A DNA stretch of 64,000 nt from Bacillus sp. E(2018) (GCF_005503015.1 NZ_SCOL01000001.1:1054001-1118000); one strand, 5' to 3'; positions 1-8,460 are shown, counted from the first letter of the stretch. A program made the numbers and translations. Notes: generated by a model from the letters alone, not told the origin.

Positions 1-82
1 AAAACAAAAAGACAGTCTGTTGCGTCTTCCTTTATGGTGGACACAAACGAAGCTGCATAGAAAATGGGTAAAAAAATCATGA
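1..82 (+). CDS. GerA-family spore germination A subunit, C-terminal end (partial)
   Basis: Reading frame 2 is open from the left edge to a TGA at 80-82. It encodes 26 residues starting KQKDSLLRLPLWW, which resembles the basic tail of GerAA/GerKA-type receptor subunits. The stop overlaps the start of the next gene in an ATGA arrangement. The A subunit is an inner-membrane protein of the nutrient germinant receptor. Only the tail is visible, so the assignment rests mostly on the C and B subunit genes that follow. Confidence 0.6.
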   Translation, partial: KQKDSLLRLPLWWTQTKLHRKWVKKS

Positions 83-1290
83 GAAGATGGAATATAGTTG
101 CTGTAATCATCTCATTCTCATTAATACTATCTGGATGTGCTGGTCGAGTAGAACTCAATGAACTCCTAATCGTATCCTCTATTGGTGTGGACTATAAAAA
201 GAATAAAACCATCGTTCATTTTCAAGTGGTGAATCCAGGAGGCACAGCAGGTGGGCAAGGTGGTGCCCCATCAGGAGGTTCTGGGGGAGCGGTATATACC
301 TATACGGTAGAAGGTGAGACACTCTATGATGCCGTTGAAAAGGGAAGAAATATTTTGCCGAGAAAATTACTTTTTTCACATATTACAAGTGTTATTATTG
401 GTGAAAAATATGCAAGAACAAAAGGTATAGCTCCATTATTTGATTTTATGGAGCGTAATCATGAAGTTCGGGATAATCTCATCATGTTTGTTGCGAAAAA
501 TTCGACTGCGAAAGATATTCTTTCCATGTATACACCCATTTTTAAAAACCCTGGAGAGTCTTTAAAAAATAGAGTTAGGTTAGCTGCCACTTCCACAGGT
601 ATATCTGAAGGAATTAAGGAAAAAGACGTTGTTCGATGGAGATATGGAGAATTTAGAGATCCCGTCATTCAAGGGGTAGAAATCGTGAAGATTAGTAATA
701 GTCAAAGTGAGACGTCGAATCTAGAAGATATTAGTGCGAATGATAAGACTTATCGAATCTCAGGATTGGCTGTTTTCAACAAAGAAAAAATGGTGACATG
801 GTTGAACAATGATCAGACCAGAGGCTGGTCTATTATCAATCAAAGAGTAAAGGACATCTTTATTTTGAGTCACAAATGTGATAGTCAAAAAGGTAATGTA
901 GGATTTATGGTAAAAAGTGTAGACTCAAAAACAAAGGTCCTTTATAAGGATGGAAAATTAAAATATGTTGTAAATGTTAAAGGCAAAGCAATCTTACAAG
1001 AAGTGACATGTGCAGTCGATGTTGGTAATCCAAGGGCCCTGGTTGAGATGGAAAAACGAGTGAACGAGGAGTTAGCCAGCCATATAAAAAGCACGGTGAG
1101 AAAGGCGCAGAAAGAAAAAACGGATATTTTTGGTTTTGGGAAGATACTTTTCAATAAAAATCCTGAAGTCTGGAAGAAATACAAAGAAAATTGGCAAGAA
1201 GAGTTTTCCGATGTGGAATTAGAAACGAATGTGTCCATTAAACTTGAATCTGTAGGAGCGAGGGTGGAAACCATTCATGAGCAAAAATAA
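79..1290 (+). CDS. Ger(x)C-family spore germination lipoprotein (C subunit)
   Basis: This is the lipoprotein subunit of a nutrient germinant receptor, anchored on the outer face of the spore inner membrane. The N-terminus is a lipoprotein signal, with a hydrophobic stretch followed by the lipobox LSGC. The mature protein starts like GerAC/GerKC proteins (VELNELLIVSSIGVDY) and has about the usual 400 residues. The ATG at 79 overlaps the upstream stop (ATGA), which suggests translational coupling. An ATG at 64 would add five residues, and neither start has a strong ribosome binding site. The A-C-B gene order recalls the B. subtilis gerK operon. Confidence 0.9.
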   Translation: MRRWNIVAVIISFSLILSGCAGRVELNELLIVSSIGVDYKKNKTIVHFQVVNPGGTAGGQGGAPSGGSGGAVYTYTVEGETLYDAVEKGRNILPRKLLFSHITSVIIGEKYARTKGIAPLFDFMERNHEVRDNLIMFVAKNSTAKDILSMYTPIFKNPGESLKNRVRLAATSTGISEGIKEKDVVRWRYGEFRDPVIQGVEIVKISNSQSETSNLEDISANDKTYRISGLAVFNKEKMVTWLNNDQTRGWSIINQRVKDIFILSHKCDSQKGNVGFMVKSVDSKTKVLYKDGKLKYVVNVKGKAILQEVTCAVDVGNPRALVEMEKRVNEELASHIKSTVRKAQKEKTDIFGFGKILFNKNPEVWKKYKENWQEEFSDVELETNVSIKLESVGARVETIHEQK

Positions 1291-1435
1291 ATCCTTTCGT
1301 GTTACGCTTACGACTTTTTGGATCTTTTCAATGATGAATTTGGCAACATTCCTCTCAAATAGACAATGGCTTCCTTTTTCTGAATGGATTGATGCTATAT
1401 ATGCACCACTATATAAACTGATGTTTGGAGGATAA
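1277..1435 (+). CDS. Small membrane protein, candidate germinant receptor D subunit
   Basis: This 52-residue ORF (MSKNKSFRVTLTTFWIF...) overlaps the end of the C-subunit gene. Its last codons contain the GGAGG that serves the B-subunit gene. It has one clear hydrophobic segment (about residues 9-26) and a second amphipathic one near the C-terminus. Ger operons often carry a small two-helix D-subunit gene that modulates germination, and position and size fit that role. Assignment is by context and topology only; no catalytic or diagnostic motif is visible. Confidence 0.65.
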   Translation: MSKNKSFRVTLTTFWIFSMMNLATFLSNRQWLPFSEWIDAIYAPLYKLMFGG

Positions 1436-1437
1436 AC

Positions 1438-2553
1438 ATGAACCATACTATAAATCGATGGCAGCTTGTTTTAATCGTAGTCAGTTTTATTATGGGAAGT
1501 TCTTTATTAATGGCACCAAACTTAACCGCCTTCTTTTCCGCTCAGGATGCATGGATATCCATGCTGATTGCGGTAGTGATTGGATTGATCTTGAATGTAA
1601 CTTGGATATTAATCTTAAAGCGGTACCAGTTTCGCTCAATCTTTCGAATAACCGAAGTCGCTGGGGGGAAAGTGCTTGGAACGATATTAAATATCATGAT
1701 CATCTTTTATGCTCTTCATTTAGCTTCCTATGTCGTTCGGAATCTTAGTAACTTTATGATTTCGAACGTCATTCCAGAATCAAGTCCATGGACCTTTCAG
1801 ATCATGATCATCTTACTTGCCGTGTATTCTTGCTTTTATGGATTAAACAACATTGGGCGTGTTAACGAATTTCTAACACCTTTTATGATACTCTTCTTTA
1901 TTAGTTCGTTAGCGCTTACTACAAATCAGTTTAGATTCGCACACCTGCAGCCATATTTTGAACAAGGGTTATTAAAAATATCTCAAGGCGCATACACGAC
2001 GACGGGATTTCCTTTTATCGAGATCATTCTCTTAGGAAGTGTTCTCACATATGTGAAAAACAAAGATAAACTCTCAAAAAATTATCTAGCAGGAATCTTG
2101 TTTGGTGGGATGGCTCTTATTTTAACCGTATTTATAGCTGTAGGAGTAGAAGGAGCTTATATGGTAAGAAGACAAAGCTACCCTACTTATGAATTGATGA
2201 GAGATATATCAATCATTAATATCTTTGAAAGGGTAGAGGTCATAATAGGTGTTGTTTGGATATTTGGCATACTCGTTAAGATCGTTGTATGTCTTTTTAC
2301 AGCGTTGAAAGGATTACAGCATCTATCTAAGTTTTCTAACTACCATCCCTTTTTACTTCCCGCAGGACTATTGATTTGGGCGATGAGTAACCATATCCAC
2401 ACGAATGCTATGGAATTTACAGATTTTGTAGGACGAAATTGGACGCTATGGTGGTTTACCTTATATCTGATTTTACTTGTTGTTTTAGGTATAGGCATTT
2501 TGCGAAAGAAAGATAAGAATAAGGATCTGCATGCGGATGATTCTACTCAATAA
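1438..2553 (+). CDS. GerAB-type spore germination permease (B subunit)
   Basis: This is the polytopic subunit of the germinant receptor, an APC-superfamily protein thought to bind the nutrient germinant. It has 371 residues with about ten hydrophobic helices, typical of GerAB/GerKB. The N-terminus has the family's ITxxQ-like start region (INRWQLVLIVVSFIMGSSLL). GGAGGA at 1427-1432 precedes the ATG by five bases. It is the last gene of the A-C-D-B operon and ends one base before the convergent sqhC gene. The nutrient recognised cannot be read from the sequence. Confidence 0.9.
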   Translation: MNHTINRWQLVLIVVSFIMGSSLLMAPNLTAFFSAQDAWISMLIAVVIGLILNVTWILILKRYQFRSIFRITEVAGGKVLGTILNIMIIFYALHLASYVVRNLSNFMISNVIPESSPWTFQIMIILLAVYSCFYGLNNIGRVNEFLTPFMILFFISSLALTTNQFRFAHLQPYFEQGLLKISQGAYTTTGFPFIEIILLGSVLTYVKNKDKLSKNYLAGILFGGMALILTVFIAVGVEGAYMVRRQSYPTYELMRDISIINIFERVEVIIGVVWIFGILVKIVVCLFTALKGLQHLSKFSNYHPFLLPAGLLIWAMSNHIHTNAMEFTDFVGRNWTLWWFTLYLILLVVLGIGILRKKDKNKDLHADDSTQ

Positions 2554-2554
2554 C

Positions 2555-4396
2555 TCAATAGTACTTTCTATAATAGTGAGAGAGTGCAAGTAACGGCCAA
2601 ATTTTATCATAACTATGATAATGGATATAAAAAGCACCAGGTAAGCCGGCTCCTGTTGGATAGCTGGCTTCTTCCTGTTTAGATATCAGCCAGGTAACAG
2701 CTCTTTTCATACTGAGATTAGGTTGTTCAGAAATAGCCGTTAATGTGTTAAGCGCCCAAGCTGTTTGAGAAGGTGTACTCTTGTTTAAGCTAACATACTT
2801 TCTCTTAGTATCACTTTCACATGACTCGCCCCAACCTCCATCTTCATTTTGAATCGATAGCAACCAGTTTTTCGCTTTCTGAATTTCTTTATCTTTTGGA
2901 TGAACACCACATGCCATTAAACCTGTAACAGCTGCCCATGTTCCATAAATGTAACAAACTCCCCAACGTCCGTACCATGAACCATTCACTTCCTGATTCG
3001 CTCTTAACCAGTTCACACCTTTTTTGATAGAAAGGTGATCTTGATTCAAGCCATGGTAATTTCCTAAGAACTCTAAAGTCCTGCCTGTAATATCTGGAGT
3101 GGAAGGATCAACCAGAGCGTCTTTTGCGTGCTTGATGGGGAGGCTTCCAATCAGAAAACGATTTGTATTCTTTTCAAATGCTGCCCATCCTCCATCATCG
3201 TTCTGCATAGACAGAAGCCAAGCAAGCCCTTTTTCATAGCTTGAATAATAAGAAGAGTGGGTGCGACAGTATTGTGCGATGGTACGGAGTGATACTTGAG
3301 TATCATCTAGATCTGGGTGCTGCGTATTACCTATAGAAAAGCCCCAGCCTCCTGGGATTGCATCTGGATTATGAGCAGACCAATCACCACATTTACTCTG
3401 CTGTTGTGAGAGTAGAAATCTTGCTCCTTTTAATAGGTGAACGTTTGTATGTGGAACACCCGCTTCAAGCAATGTATAAAGAATGAGAGACGTATCCCAT
3501 GTAGTGGATGGTGAATTCTGCAGATGCAACGTATCATCTACCTTACAAAACATCGTCATCAACCCGTTCAGAGCGTTTTGAATAACCGGCGATGATTGAT
3601 CAAATCCTTCTGAAAGCAGACCATACACCATGAAAATCGTGGTTAAGGCATAACTAAGAAGTGTTCCATCTGGTTCGATATGATTTTGTATATAAGACAT
3701 AATGTTGTCTTTCTTCGTTTTCATGTATGAGTCTCTAATGTTCAACAAGGAGAATAAATTTATCCAATCTTCTATGTTAGAACCTTGATCTGGTTTACCT
3801 AATAATACTGATAGATCAGGTGTGTAGCTTGAAGTTATTTTCTTTTTACCTTCAATCATCAACAGAACTGGAGCAAAGTGAGCTCTAGCATAGCTGCTGA
3901 TATCATAACGGTTAATGGGAGAAGTAGGGGGCAGTGAAAAGAGAATGGCTGGATCGATTGGTAGCTCTGGCCAGTGGTATAAACCGTTCATGGCTAAAAA
4001 GACTTTTGTTAGGAGGTCGGCATTTTTTAATCCACCATTATTTATAATGAATTGCTTGGCGTTCTGAAGCGGTTCTTCAGTGTGTGAGAGGGGCTTTGAA
4101 TACAAAAGAGCTATATAGGCTTGGATAGTTGCTGACAAATTCGCTGGCTCCTCATCAGGATATACACGCCACAAACCATCGAGAGACTGTTTGGAAAGGA
4201 TTCGATCGGCTATCCTTTTAATAAGGTTTTCATTTTTGTAGTCTATGGTCCGTAATAAAATGAGCACATATGCATCGGTAATTACAGAATTCTCAAAACA
4301 AAAACGCCAAGTCCCATCCGTTTTTTGGAGGGAAAGAAGCTCATTACACCGTTTATAAATCTCAGATTCGATTTCTTTAAAGTTCAAATTCCTCAC
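2555..4396 (-). CDS. sqhC: Squalene-hopene/tetraprenyl-curcumene cyclase (sporulenol synthase)
   Basis: A 613-residue terpene cyclase of the squalene-hopene cyclase family (usual length about 630). The DxDD acid motif appears as PDLDDTQ near residues 361-367. QW repeats are spread along the protein (QKTDGTW, QSLDGLW, QNDDGGW, QEVNGSW, QNEDGGW). In B. subtilis the homologue cyclises tetraprenyl-beta-curcumene to sporulenol, a spore membrane lipid. No ytpB-like partner gene is in this window. The longest frame begins with GTG at 4396 without a strong ribosome binding site; a TTG four codons in is an alternative. The gene faces the germination operon tail to tail. Confidence 0.9.
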   Translation of the reverse strand: MRNLNFKEIESEIYKRCNELLSLQKTDGTWRFCFENSVITDAYVLILLRTIDYKNENLIKRIADRILSKQSLDGLWRVYPDEEPANLSATIQAYIALLYSKPLSHTEEPLQNAKQFIINNGGLKNADLLTKVFLAMNGLYHWPELPIDPAILFSLPPTSPINRYDISSYARAHFAPVLLMIEGKKKITSSYTPDLSVLLGKPDQGSNIEDWINLFSLLNIRDSYMKTKKDNIMSYIQNHIEPDGTLLSYALTTIFMVYGLLSEGFDQSSPVIQNALNGLMTMFCKVDDTLHLQNSPSTTWDTSLILYTLLEAGVPHTNVHLLKGARFLLSQQQSKCGDWSAHNPDAIPGGWGFSIGNTQHPDLDDTQVSLRTIAQYCRTHSSYYSSYEKGLAWLLSMQNDDGGWAAFEKNTNRFLIGSLPIKHAKDALVDPSTPDITGRTLEFLGNYHGLNQDHLSIKKGVNWLRANQEVNGSWYGRWGVCYIYGTWAAVTGLMACGVHPKDKEIQKAKNWLLSIQNEDGGWGESCESDTKRKYVSLNKSTPSQTAWALNTLTAISEQPNLSMKRAVTWLISKQEEASYPTGAGLPGAFYIHYHSYDKIWPLLALSHYYRKYY

Positions 4397-4536
4397 CGCA
4401 CTTTATCAATAGTGCTTTCAGTGTATGTAGTATATGGGTTATCCTATGAACAGGTAAGTGCAATCACTGTTCTTTTTTTAATTATCACGATAAAATCTTG
4501 TTAGGAATTGAGTTTTTGTTTTTAGGAGGAATTAAA

Positions 4537-5061
4537 TTGAGTAATCAAGAGCTTGCAACATTCGCAGGGGGTTGCTTTTGGTGTATGGTTAAACCGTTCG
4601 ATGAGCTACCTGGCATTCATGGTATCGTATCTGGTTACACAGGTGGAGAACTTAAAAATCCAACATATGAACAGATTAAAACGGGTGAGACAGGGCATCG
4701 TGAGGCGGTTCAAATCACATTTGATCCGGAGGTTTTTCCTTATCAAAAATTATTAGATCTGTATTGGCCGCAAATTGATCCAACGGATGACGAAGGTCAG
4801 TTTATCGACCGTGGAACTCAATATAGAACGGCGATTTTTTATCATACGGAAAAACAAAGAGAACTTGCCGAACAATCTTTGAAACATCTAGAGGAAAGCA
4901 GAAGGTTTAACAAGCCGATCGTAACAGAGATTTTACCAGCAAGCGTTTTTTATGAAGCTGAGGACTATCATCAAGATTTTTACAAGAAAAATCCAAAAGC
5001 TTATAAAGAAGAGCGCGAAACATCTGGTAGAGACATATACATTGAGCAGAACTGGAAGTAA
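4537..5061 (+). CDS. msrA: Peptide-methionine (S)-S-oxide reductase MsrA
   Basis: Repairs oxidised methionine in the cytoplasm. The signature GGCFWC lies at residues 11-16, with the catalytic Cys at 13. The WPQIDPTDDEGQFIDRGTQYR segment region and the EDYHQDFY region are also characteristic. A TTG start at 4537 is chosen because AGGAGG at 4524-4529 lies eight bases upstream; the longer frame from 4498 would put this site inside the gene. The product is 174 residues, normal for MsrA. It stands alone, with no msrB beside it. Confidence 0.95.
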   Translation: MSNQELATFAGGCFWCMVKPFDELPGIHGIVSGYTGGELKNPTYEQIKTGETGHREAVQITFDPEVFPYQKLLDLYWPQIDPTDDEGQFIDRGTQYRTAIFYHTEKQRELAEQSLKHLEESRRFNKPIVTEILPASVFYEAEDYHQDFYKKNPKAYKEERETSGRDIYIEQNWK

Positions 5062-5091
5062 ATATACTATAATATTATTATGTAAACTTAT

Positions 5092-5120
5092 AAAAGAGAC
5101 TTTTTTGAAAGTCTCTTTTT
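5092..5120 (+). terminator. Intrinsic terminator after msrA
   Basis: The inverted repeat AAAAGAGACTTT / AAAGTCTCTTTT is followed by a T run and lies 30 bases after the msrA stop. The A-rich 5' side could also let it stop the converging tetR transcript. Confidence 0.85.
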
Positions 5121-5138
5121 GAAATTCAAGAAGATGGA

Positions 5139-5648
5139 TTATATTTTTTCAATAAACCAGATTAATGATTGTTTGGCATCCTCAGGAGACATACCATTTG
5201 ATACGTTTTTCAATGCAGCTCGCAATAGGGAAGAAAGGAGCACCTCTATTCCCGGTATATTTTCATTCATTATTTCATTAAAGAGTTCAGCCATAAGATC
5301 TTGATTTAAGCTAACGTCAGGTTCGCTTAAAAGTGTACATACATTTAATTTAACCGCCGCGTTAAATCCTATAATCATAGAAGATTTAAGAGATGAAAGT
5401 GGATCTTCATGGGCTTCAGCAGCAGCCTCCATTCTGCTCGTTATTCTTCTTTCAATCTCCTCCCGAACTACTTTATACAATTCTAATTTATTACCAAAAT
5501 GATGATATAGAGCTCCTGTTGTAACTCCTATACTTTGGGCTAAATGTTGAACATTCACCCTTTCATAACCTTGAGTACCGAATGCTTTAATGGCTTCCTG
5601 TAATATTTTCTCTCTCGCTGAGCCTGGAATTGGAATATTTGATTTCAT
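5139..5648 (-). CDS. TetR/AcrR-family transcriptional regulator
   Basis: A 169-residue repressor. The N-terminal TetR helix-turn-helix spans about residues 13-55 (TTGALYHHFGNKLELY is diagnostic). The C-terminal ligand domain is unspecific and slightly short. The gene is divergent from the VOC gene at 5744. The shared 95-bp region contains a promoter overlapped by a palindrome (see 5666-5705), so the likely target is the VOC gene and its own promoter. The ligand is unknown. Confidence 0.85.
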   Translation of the reverse strand: MKSNIPIPGSAREKILQEAIKAFGTQGYERVNVQHLAQSIGVTTGALYHHFGNKLELYKVVREEIERRITSRMEAAAEAHEDPLSSLKSSMIIGFNAAVKLNVCTLLSEPDVSLNQDLMAELFNEIMNENIPGIEVLLSSLLRAALKNVSNGMSPEDAKQSLIWFIEKI

Positions 5649-5665
5649 GTAGTTATTTTACCATG

Positions 5666-5705
5666 TTGACAAGCAAACGTAAATGAATTACGATTTACGT
5701 AAATC
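5666..5705 (+). promoter_or_regulatory. Promoter of the VOC gene with overlapping palindromic operator
   Basis: TTGACA at 5666-5671 and TACGAT at 5689-5694, 17 bases apart, form a good SigA promoter. The perfect 14-bp palindrome GATTTACGTAAATC at 5692-5705 overlaps the -10. A second arm, ACGTAAAT at 5678-5685, pairs with ATTTACGT at 5693-5700. This is the expected binding site of the divergent TetR protein. Confidence 0.6.
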
Positions 5706-5743
5706 ATTTATGTGTAAAAATATGGTATAGGAGGAATGTTTAT

Positions 5744-6085
5744 ATGAAGTTAGTTTTTCATTCTCAACCAGTCAAAGATATGAAGAAAGCAATCATTTTT
5801 TATAGGGATATTTTAGGAATGGATGAGGCATGGAGAGAAGGGAATCATACGGTTTCATTGAAGACAGACACTGATACTCAAATTCTATTAGAAGATGATG
5901 AAGTTGAACGTGATTTTGGGCCAGGAAGTGTGTTCTTGGTAGACAGCGTAGATGAATATTTCAAAGAAAACCAAAGCGCTCTTCTCTTTGTTAAAGAACC
6001 ATGCAATATTCCACCAGGTCGATATGCTATTTTCACAGATGATTCAGGAAATCCGATAAGAATTATTGATATGTCAAAACGATAA
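5744..6085 (+). CDS. VOC-superfamily (glyoxalase/bleomycin resistance-like) protein
   Basis: A 113-residue single VOC module with paired beta-alpha-beta-beta-beta units (KLVFHSQPVKDMKKAIIFYRD...GMDEAW, then ...IFTDDSGNPIRIID). Such proteins are metal-dependent lyases, dioxygenases or drug-binding proteins; the substrate cannot be told. GGAGG precedes the ATG. The divergent TetR gene and operator palindrome suggest induction by a small molecule, possibly a toxic one. Confidence 0.8.
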   Translation: MKLVFHSQPVKDMKKAIIFYRDILGMDEAWREGNHTVSLKTDTDTQILLEDDEVERDFGPGSVFLVDSVDEYFKENQSALLFVKEPCNIPPGRYAIFTDDSGNPIRIIDMSKR

Positions 6086-6086
6086 A

Positions 6087-6112
6087 AACACCTTGCTATT
6101 CACAAGGTGTTT
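6087..6112 (+). terminator. Bidirectional hairpin between the VOC and YetF-like genes
   Basis: AACACCTTG pairs with CAAGGTGTT around a seven-base loop, right after the VOC stop and touching the stop codon of the converging gene. The T/A tracts are short, so termination strength is uncertain. Confidence 0.6.
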
Positions 6113-6827
6113 ACTCAATATCCATAGGAGATTGTAGTTTATCTTCATGTATATCTATATACAGCTTATTGTTGCTAGTCAGGAGTGCATAAACAACATT
6201 TTCAGTTTTAAGATTACGATCTTTGAGTTCTGATAACAGCCATTCTTTAGAGATGTTATTTTCTTTTAAGTTGTTCAGTAGAATCTCACCATCCATCATC
6301 AACTCGATGGGGAGCTTCACTTCTTCTTTAAAGATTTGTAAGTCTTTACGGGTGACAGTAAGGTTTGCTTCTTTTTTCTTTACAGAGAGAAGTCCGTTAT
6401 TCTCAACGAGTGCGTAGTCTACATCGTCTATAGAGAAAATATCTTTTTGCCTAAGCTGCTGATTTAAATAATCAAGGGTGTAACGCATTTTTCTCATGTT
6501 ATGCTCTAATATTTTTCCGTTCTCAATAACGACAGTAGGATCTCCTGCTACATACTTTCGAGCTCTTTTACTCTTTAAGGAAAGAAATGCAGAAAGATAG
6601 ATCAGAAGAACAAAGATAAAAAACACGAGAAAGATATAACGCGCTTTTACTTCTAAGGCAAATGCTAAGTTTGCAGTGACAGAACCGAGCGTGACTACAG
6701 CGATAAAGTCAAAGATCGTCATTCTTGATACGGTTTGTTTGCCTAAAATACGAGCAGCAAAAAATATGGAAAAAAAGGCGATAATAGATCGAATGATCAC
6801 ATCAACATAAGGATTCACGTAGGTCAC
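6111..6827 (-). CDS. DUF421/YetF-family membrane protein
   Basis: A 238-residue protein with three N-terminal hydrophobic helices (about residues 8-80). A soluble C-terminal region follows, with the DUF421 pattern VVIENGKILEHNMRKMR and the EVKLPIELMMDGEIL segment. YetF-like proteins are common in spore formers and some are linked to spore or stress phenotypes. The biochemical role is not known. It ends against the VOC gene and has its own promoter region upstream. Confidence 0.85.
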   Translation of the reverse strand: MTYVNPYVDVIIRSIIAFFSIFFAARILGKQTVSRMTIFDFIAVVTLGSVTANLAFALEVKARYIFLVFFIFVLLIYLSAFLSLKSKRARKYVAGDPTVVIENGKILEHNMRKMRYTLDYLNQQLRQKDIFSIDDVDYALVENNGLLSVKKKEANLTVTRKDLQIFKEEVKLPIELMMDGEILLNNLKENNISKEWLLSELKDRNLKTENVVYALLTSNNKLYIDIHEDKLQSPMDIE

Positions 6828-6911
6828 ATCCCAGAAACTATAATTAAAATACTACTTTATCTTTTTATCCAACTTATTGTAATTTAAATCGATTTGATCG
6901 CTAAGAGTTAT

Positions 6912-6942
6912 AAAAAAACGCACAGAACCATTCCTGTGCGTT
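6912..6942 (-). terminator. Intrinsic terminator after the ribbon-helix-helix gene
   Basis: The AACGCACAG / CTGTGCGTT stem is followed on the minus strand by seven T's, just downstream of the gene ending at 6950. Confidence 0.85.
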
Positions 6943-6949
6943 TTCTTGT

Positions 6950-7135
6950 TTAATTCTTGTTCTTCTTATACTGATTTAACACATGAACCATACCTTCTTC
7001 AATAAGTTCATTCGCTGGTTTATCAAGCTTTTTAGCTAACGCCTTAATTTCAGTGTATAACGAATGGCTTAATGTAGTGTTCACATTTTTTCGATCATGG
7101 TTCTTTTTTCTTATCTCACTTGAATACATGTGCAT
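6950..7135 (-). CDS. Small ribbon-helix-helix-like protein
   Basis: A 61-residue basic protein. Its core, VNTTLSHSLYTEIKALAKKLDKPANELIEEGM, has the strand-helix-helix pattern of CopG/Arc-type DNA-binding proteins. It has its own terminator and no toxin-like gene beside it, so it is probably a small regulator rather than an antitoxin. Codon 3 is another ATG, so the start could be either. The target is unknown. Confidence 0.65.
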   Translation of the reverse strand: MHMYSSEIRKKNHDRKNVNTTLSHSLYTEIKALAKKLDKPANELIEEGMVHVLNQYKKNKN

Positions 7136-7198
7136 ACCTCCGACTGGAGACTTCTTTTACTTAATTCAGTCTACAATAATAACTCTGGGAAGGTAAGA

Positions 7199-7960
7199 CT
7201 ATTTTCTTTGTCTAGCTGCATATGGATAGATTGGATCTTTTAAATGAAAATCATAGGTCTCACCATCAACGATACCCACCACTTTTTCACTATCATATAA
7301 ATTCAGCAGAAACTCAGCCATCTCTTTACTTGTATGGAATTTAGGAACTGTACCTTCATAATGAAATTCTTCAAGATCCATAGAACGCTTCGCAAATTCT
7401 GTCTCGGTCGCAGCTGGAGCCAACACTTTTGCTTGCATGGCTTGTCCTTTACTCTTTAATTCTTGTGCAAGTCCTTCTGTAAAGGCACTCACATAAAATT
7501 TGGATGCGCAATAGGTAACAGCATCCGCAACAATTGTGTAGCCACCGCCAGAAGAAATATTGATAATCTGAGTTCCTTCCACGTCAGCATAATCTCTAAC
7601 ATAAAGTGATGAAAGAACGGTTAATGCTTCAATATTTAAATGAAGCATCGTTTCGATTTTATCTAAATTTTGCTCTCCAACTGAAGCGAAGTTCCCAAAG
7701 CCTGCATTGTTAATCCATGTTTCAATGTCATAACTCTTAAGACTTTCATAGAAATCATGTACTTTAGATGTAATGGATAGATCAACTGTGGAAACAATAA
7801 CGTCTAGATCTGGATACATAGACAGAACGTTTGATTTGAGTTGCTCTAATTCTTCTGTTCTTCGAGCTGCAATAATTAAATTCTTGCCTCTAGCAGCAAA
7901 TGCAAGTGCCGTTTCGTATCCAATTCCAGAGCTTGCTCCCGTAATAACCGTATATTTCAT
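7199..7960 (-). CDS. Short-chain dehydrogenase/reductase
   Basis: A 253-residue classical SDR. The NAD(P) motif TGASSGIG lies at residues 7-14, with NNAG near residue 87 and catalytic Ser and YCASK (YxxxK) around residues 137-155. An arginine pair after the second strand (AARRTEE) suggests NADPH preference. The substrate is unknown. It diverges from a MerR gene, and its promoter has the stretched 19-bp spacer of MerR-activated genes. Confidence 0.9.
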   Translation of the reverse strand: MKYTVITGASSGIGYETALAFAARGKNLIIAARRTEELEQLKSNVLSMYPDLDVIVSTVDLSITSKVHDFYESLKSYDIETWINNAGFGNFASVGEQNLDKIETMLHLNIEALTVLSSLYVRDYADVEGTQIINISSGGGYTIVADAVTYCASKFYVSAFTEGLAQELKSKGQAMQAKVLAPAATETEFAKRSMDLEEFHYEGTVPKFHTSKEMAEFLLNLYDSEKVVGIVDGETYDFHLKDPIYPYAARQRK

Positions 7961-8008
7961 TAAATGTCACTCCCTCATTTTATTGATTGATATTTGTTTC
8001 TGTGTTTT

Positions 8009-8039
8009 ATTATACTGATTAGAGTAAACTCTAAGTCAA
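8009..8039 (-). promoter_or_regulatory. MerR-type promoter of the SDR gene with 19-bp spacer
   Basis: Read on the minus strand, TTGACT (8034-8039) and TATAAT (8009-8014) are 19 bases apart. The near-perfect palindrome TTAGAGTAAACTCTAA (8019-8034) fills the spacer. MerR activators untwist such overlong promoters. The palindrome resembles sites known for AdhR/YfmP-type MerR proteins. Confidence 0.8.
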
Positions 8040-8069
8040 GGAACTAGATATCAGTTGGAGTGATAAAAC

Positions 8070-8438
8070 ATGTATACCATTGGAGAAGTTGCTAAACTCC
8101 TTAACATTAGTACATATACACTACGATTTTATGAAAAAGAAAAAATTATAACACCAGAACGAACTGATTACGGTGATCGACGTTATTCAGAATCTCATGT
8201 TCAATGGCTGCGTTTTGTTATCAAACTTAAAGAAACAAAAATGCCGCTTGTGCAGATTAAAGAATATGCTTCTTTATTTTTACAAGGGGAGAAAACTACT
8301 ATTAAGAGGTTGAGCTTATTAAAAAATCACCAAGATCATGTCCAGAATCAGATTCAAGTATTGATGGAAATTGATAATTTGTTGCTTAATAAGATATCAG
8401 CATATGAAGAATATCTTCGTAAACAAGATTTCAGCTAA
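8070..8438 (+). CDS. MerR-family transcriptional regulator
   Basis: A 122-residue regulator. The winged-helix N-terminus (YTIGEVAKLLNISTYTLRFYEKEKII) is typical of MerR, followed by a coiled-coil dimer helix. It lacks the C-terminal cysteines of metal sensors, so it belongs with AdhR/YfmP-like members that sense aldehydes or other organic stress. It is divergent from the SDR gene, which it probably activates through the 19-bp-spacer promoter. Confidence 0.9.
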   Translation: MYTIGEVAKLLNISTYTLRFYEKEKIITPERTDYGDRRYSESHVQWLRFVIKLKETKMPLVQIKEYASLFLQGEKTTIKRLSLLKNHQDHVQNQIQVLMEIDNLLLNKISAYEEYLRKQDFS

Positions 8439-8460
8439 GACATAGAGAGGTGTTACTTAC

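Noticed and set aside
1425..1748. Plus-strand 107-codon ORF overlapping the B-subunit gene
   Set aside because: It is an alternative frame of the permease gene with no ribosome binding site of its own.
6950..7135. Antitoxin of a toxin-antitoxin pair
   Set aside because: The ribbon-helix-helix protein has no toxin-like partner on either side and its own terminator.
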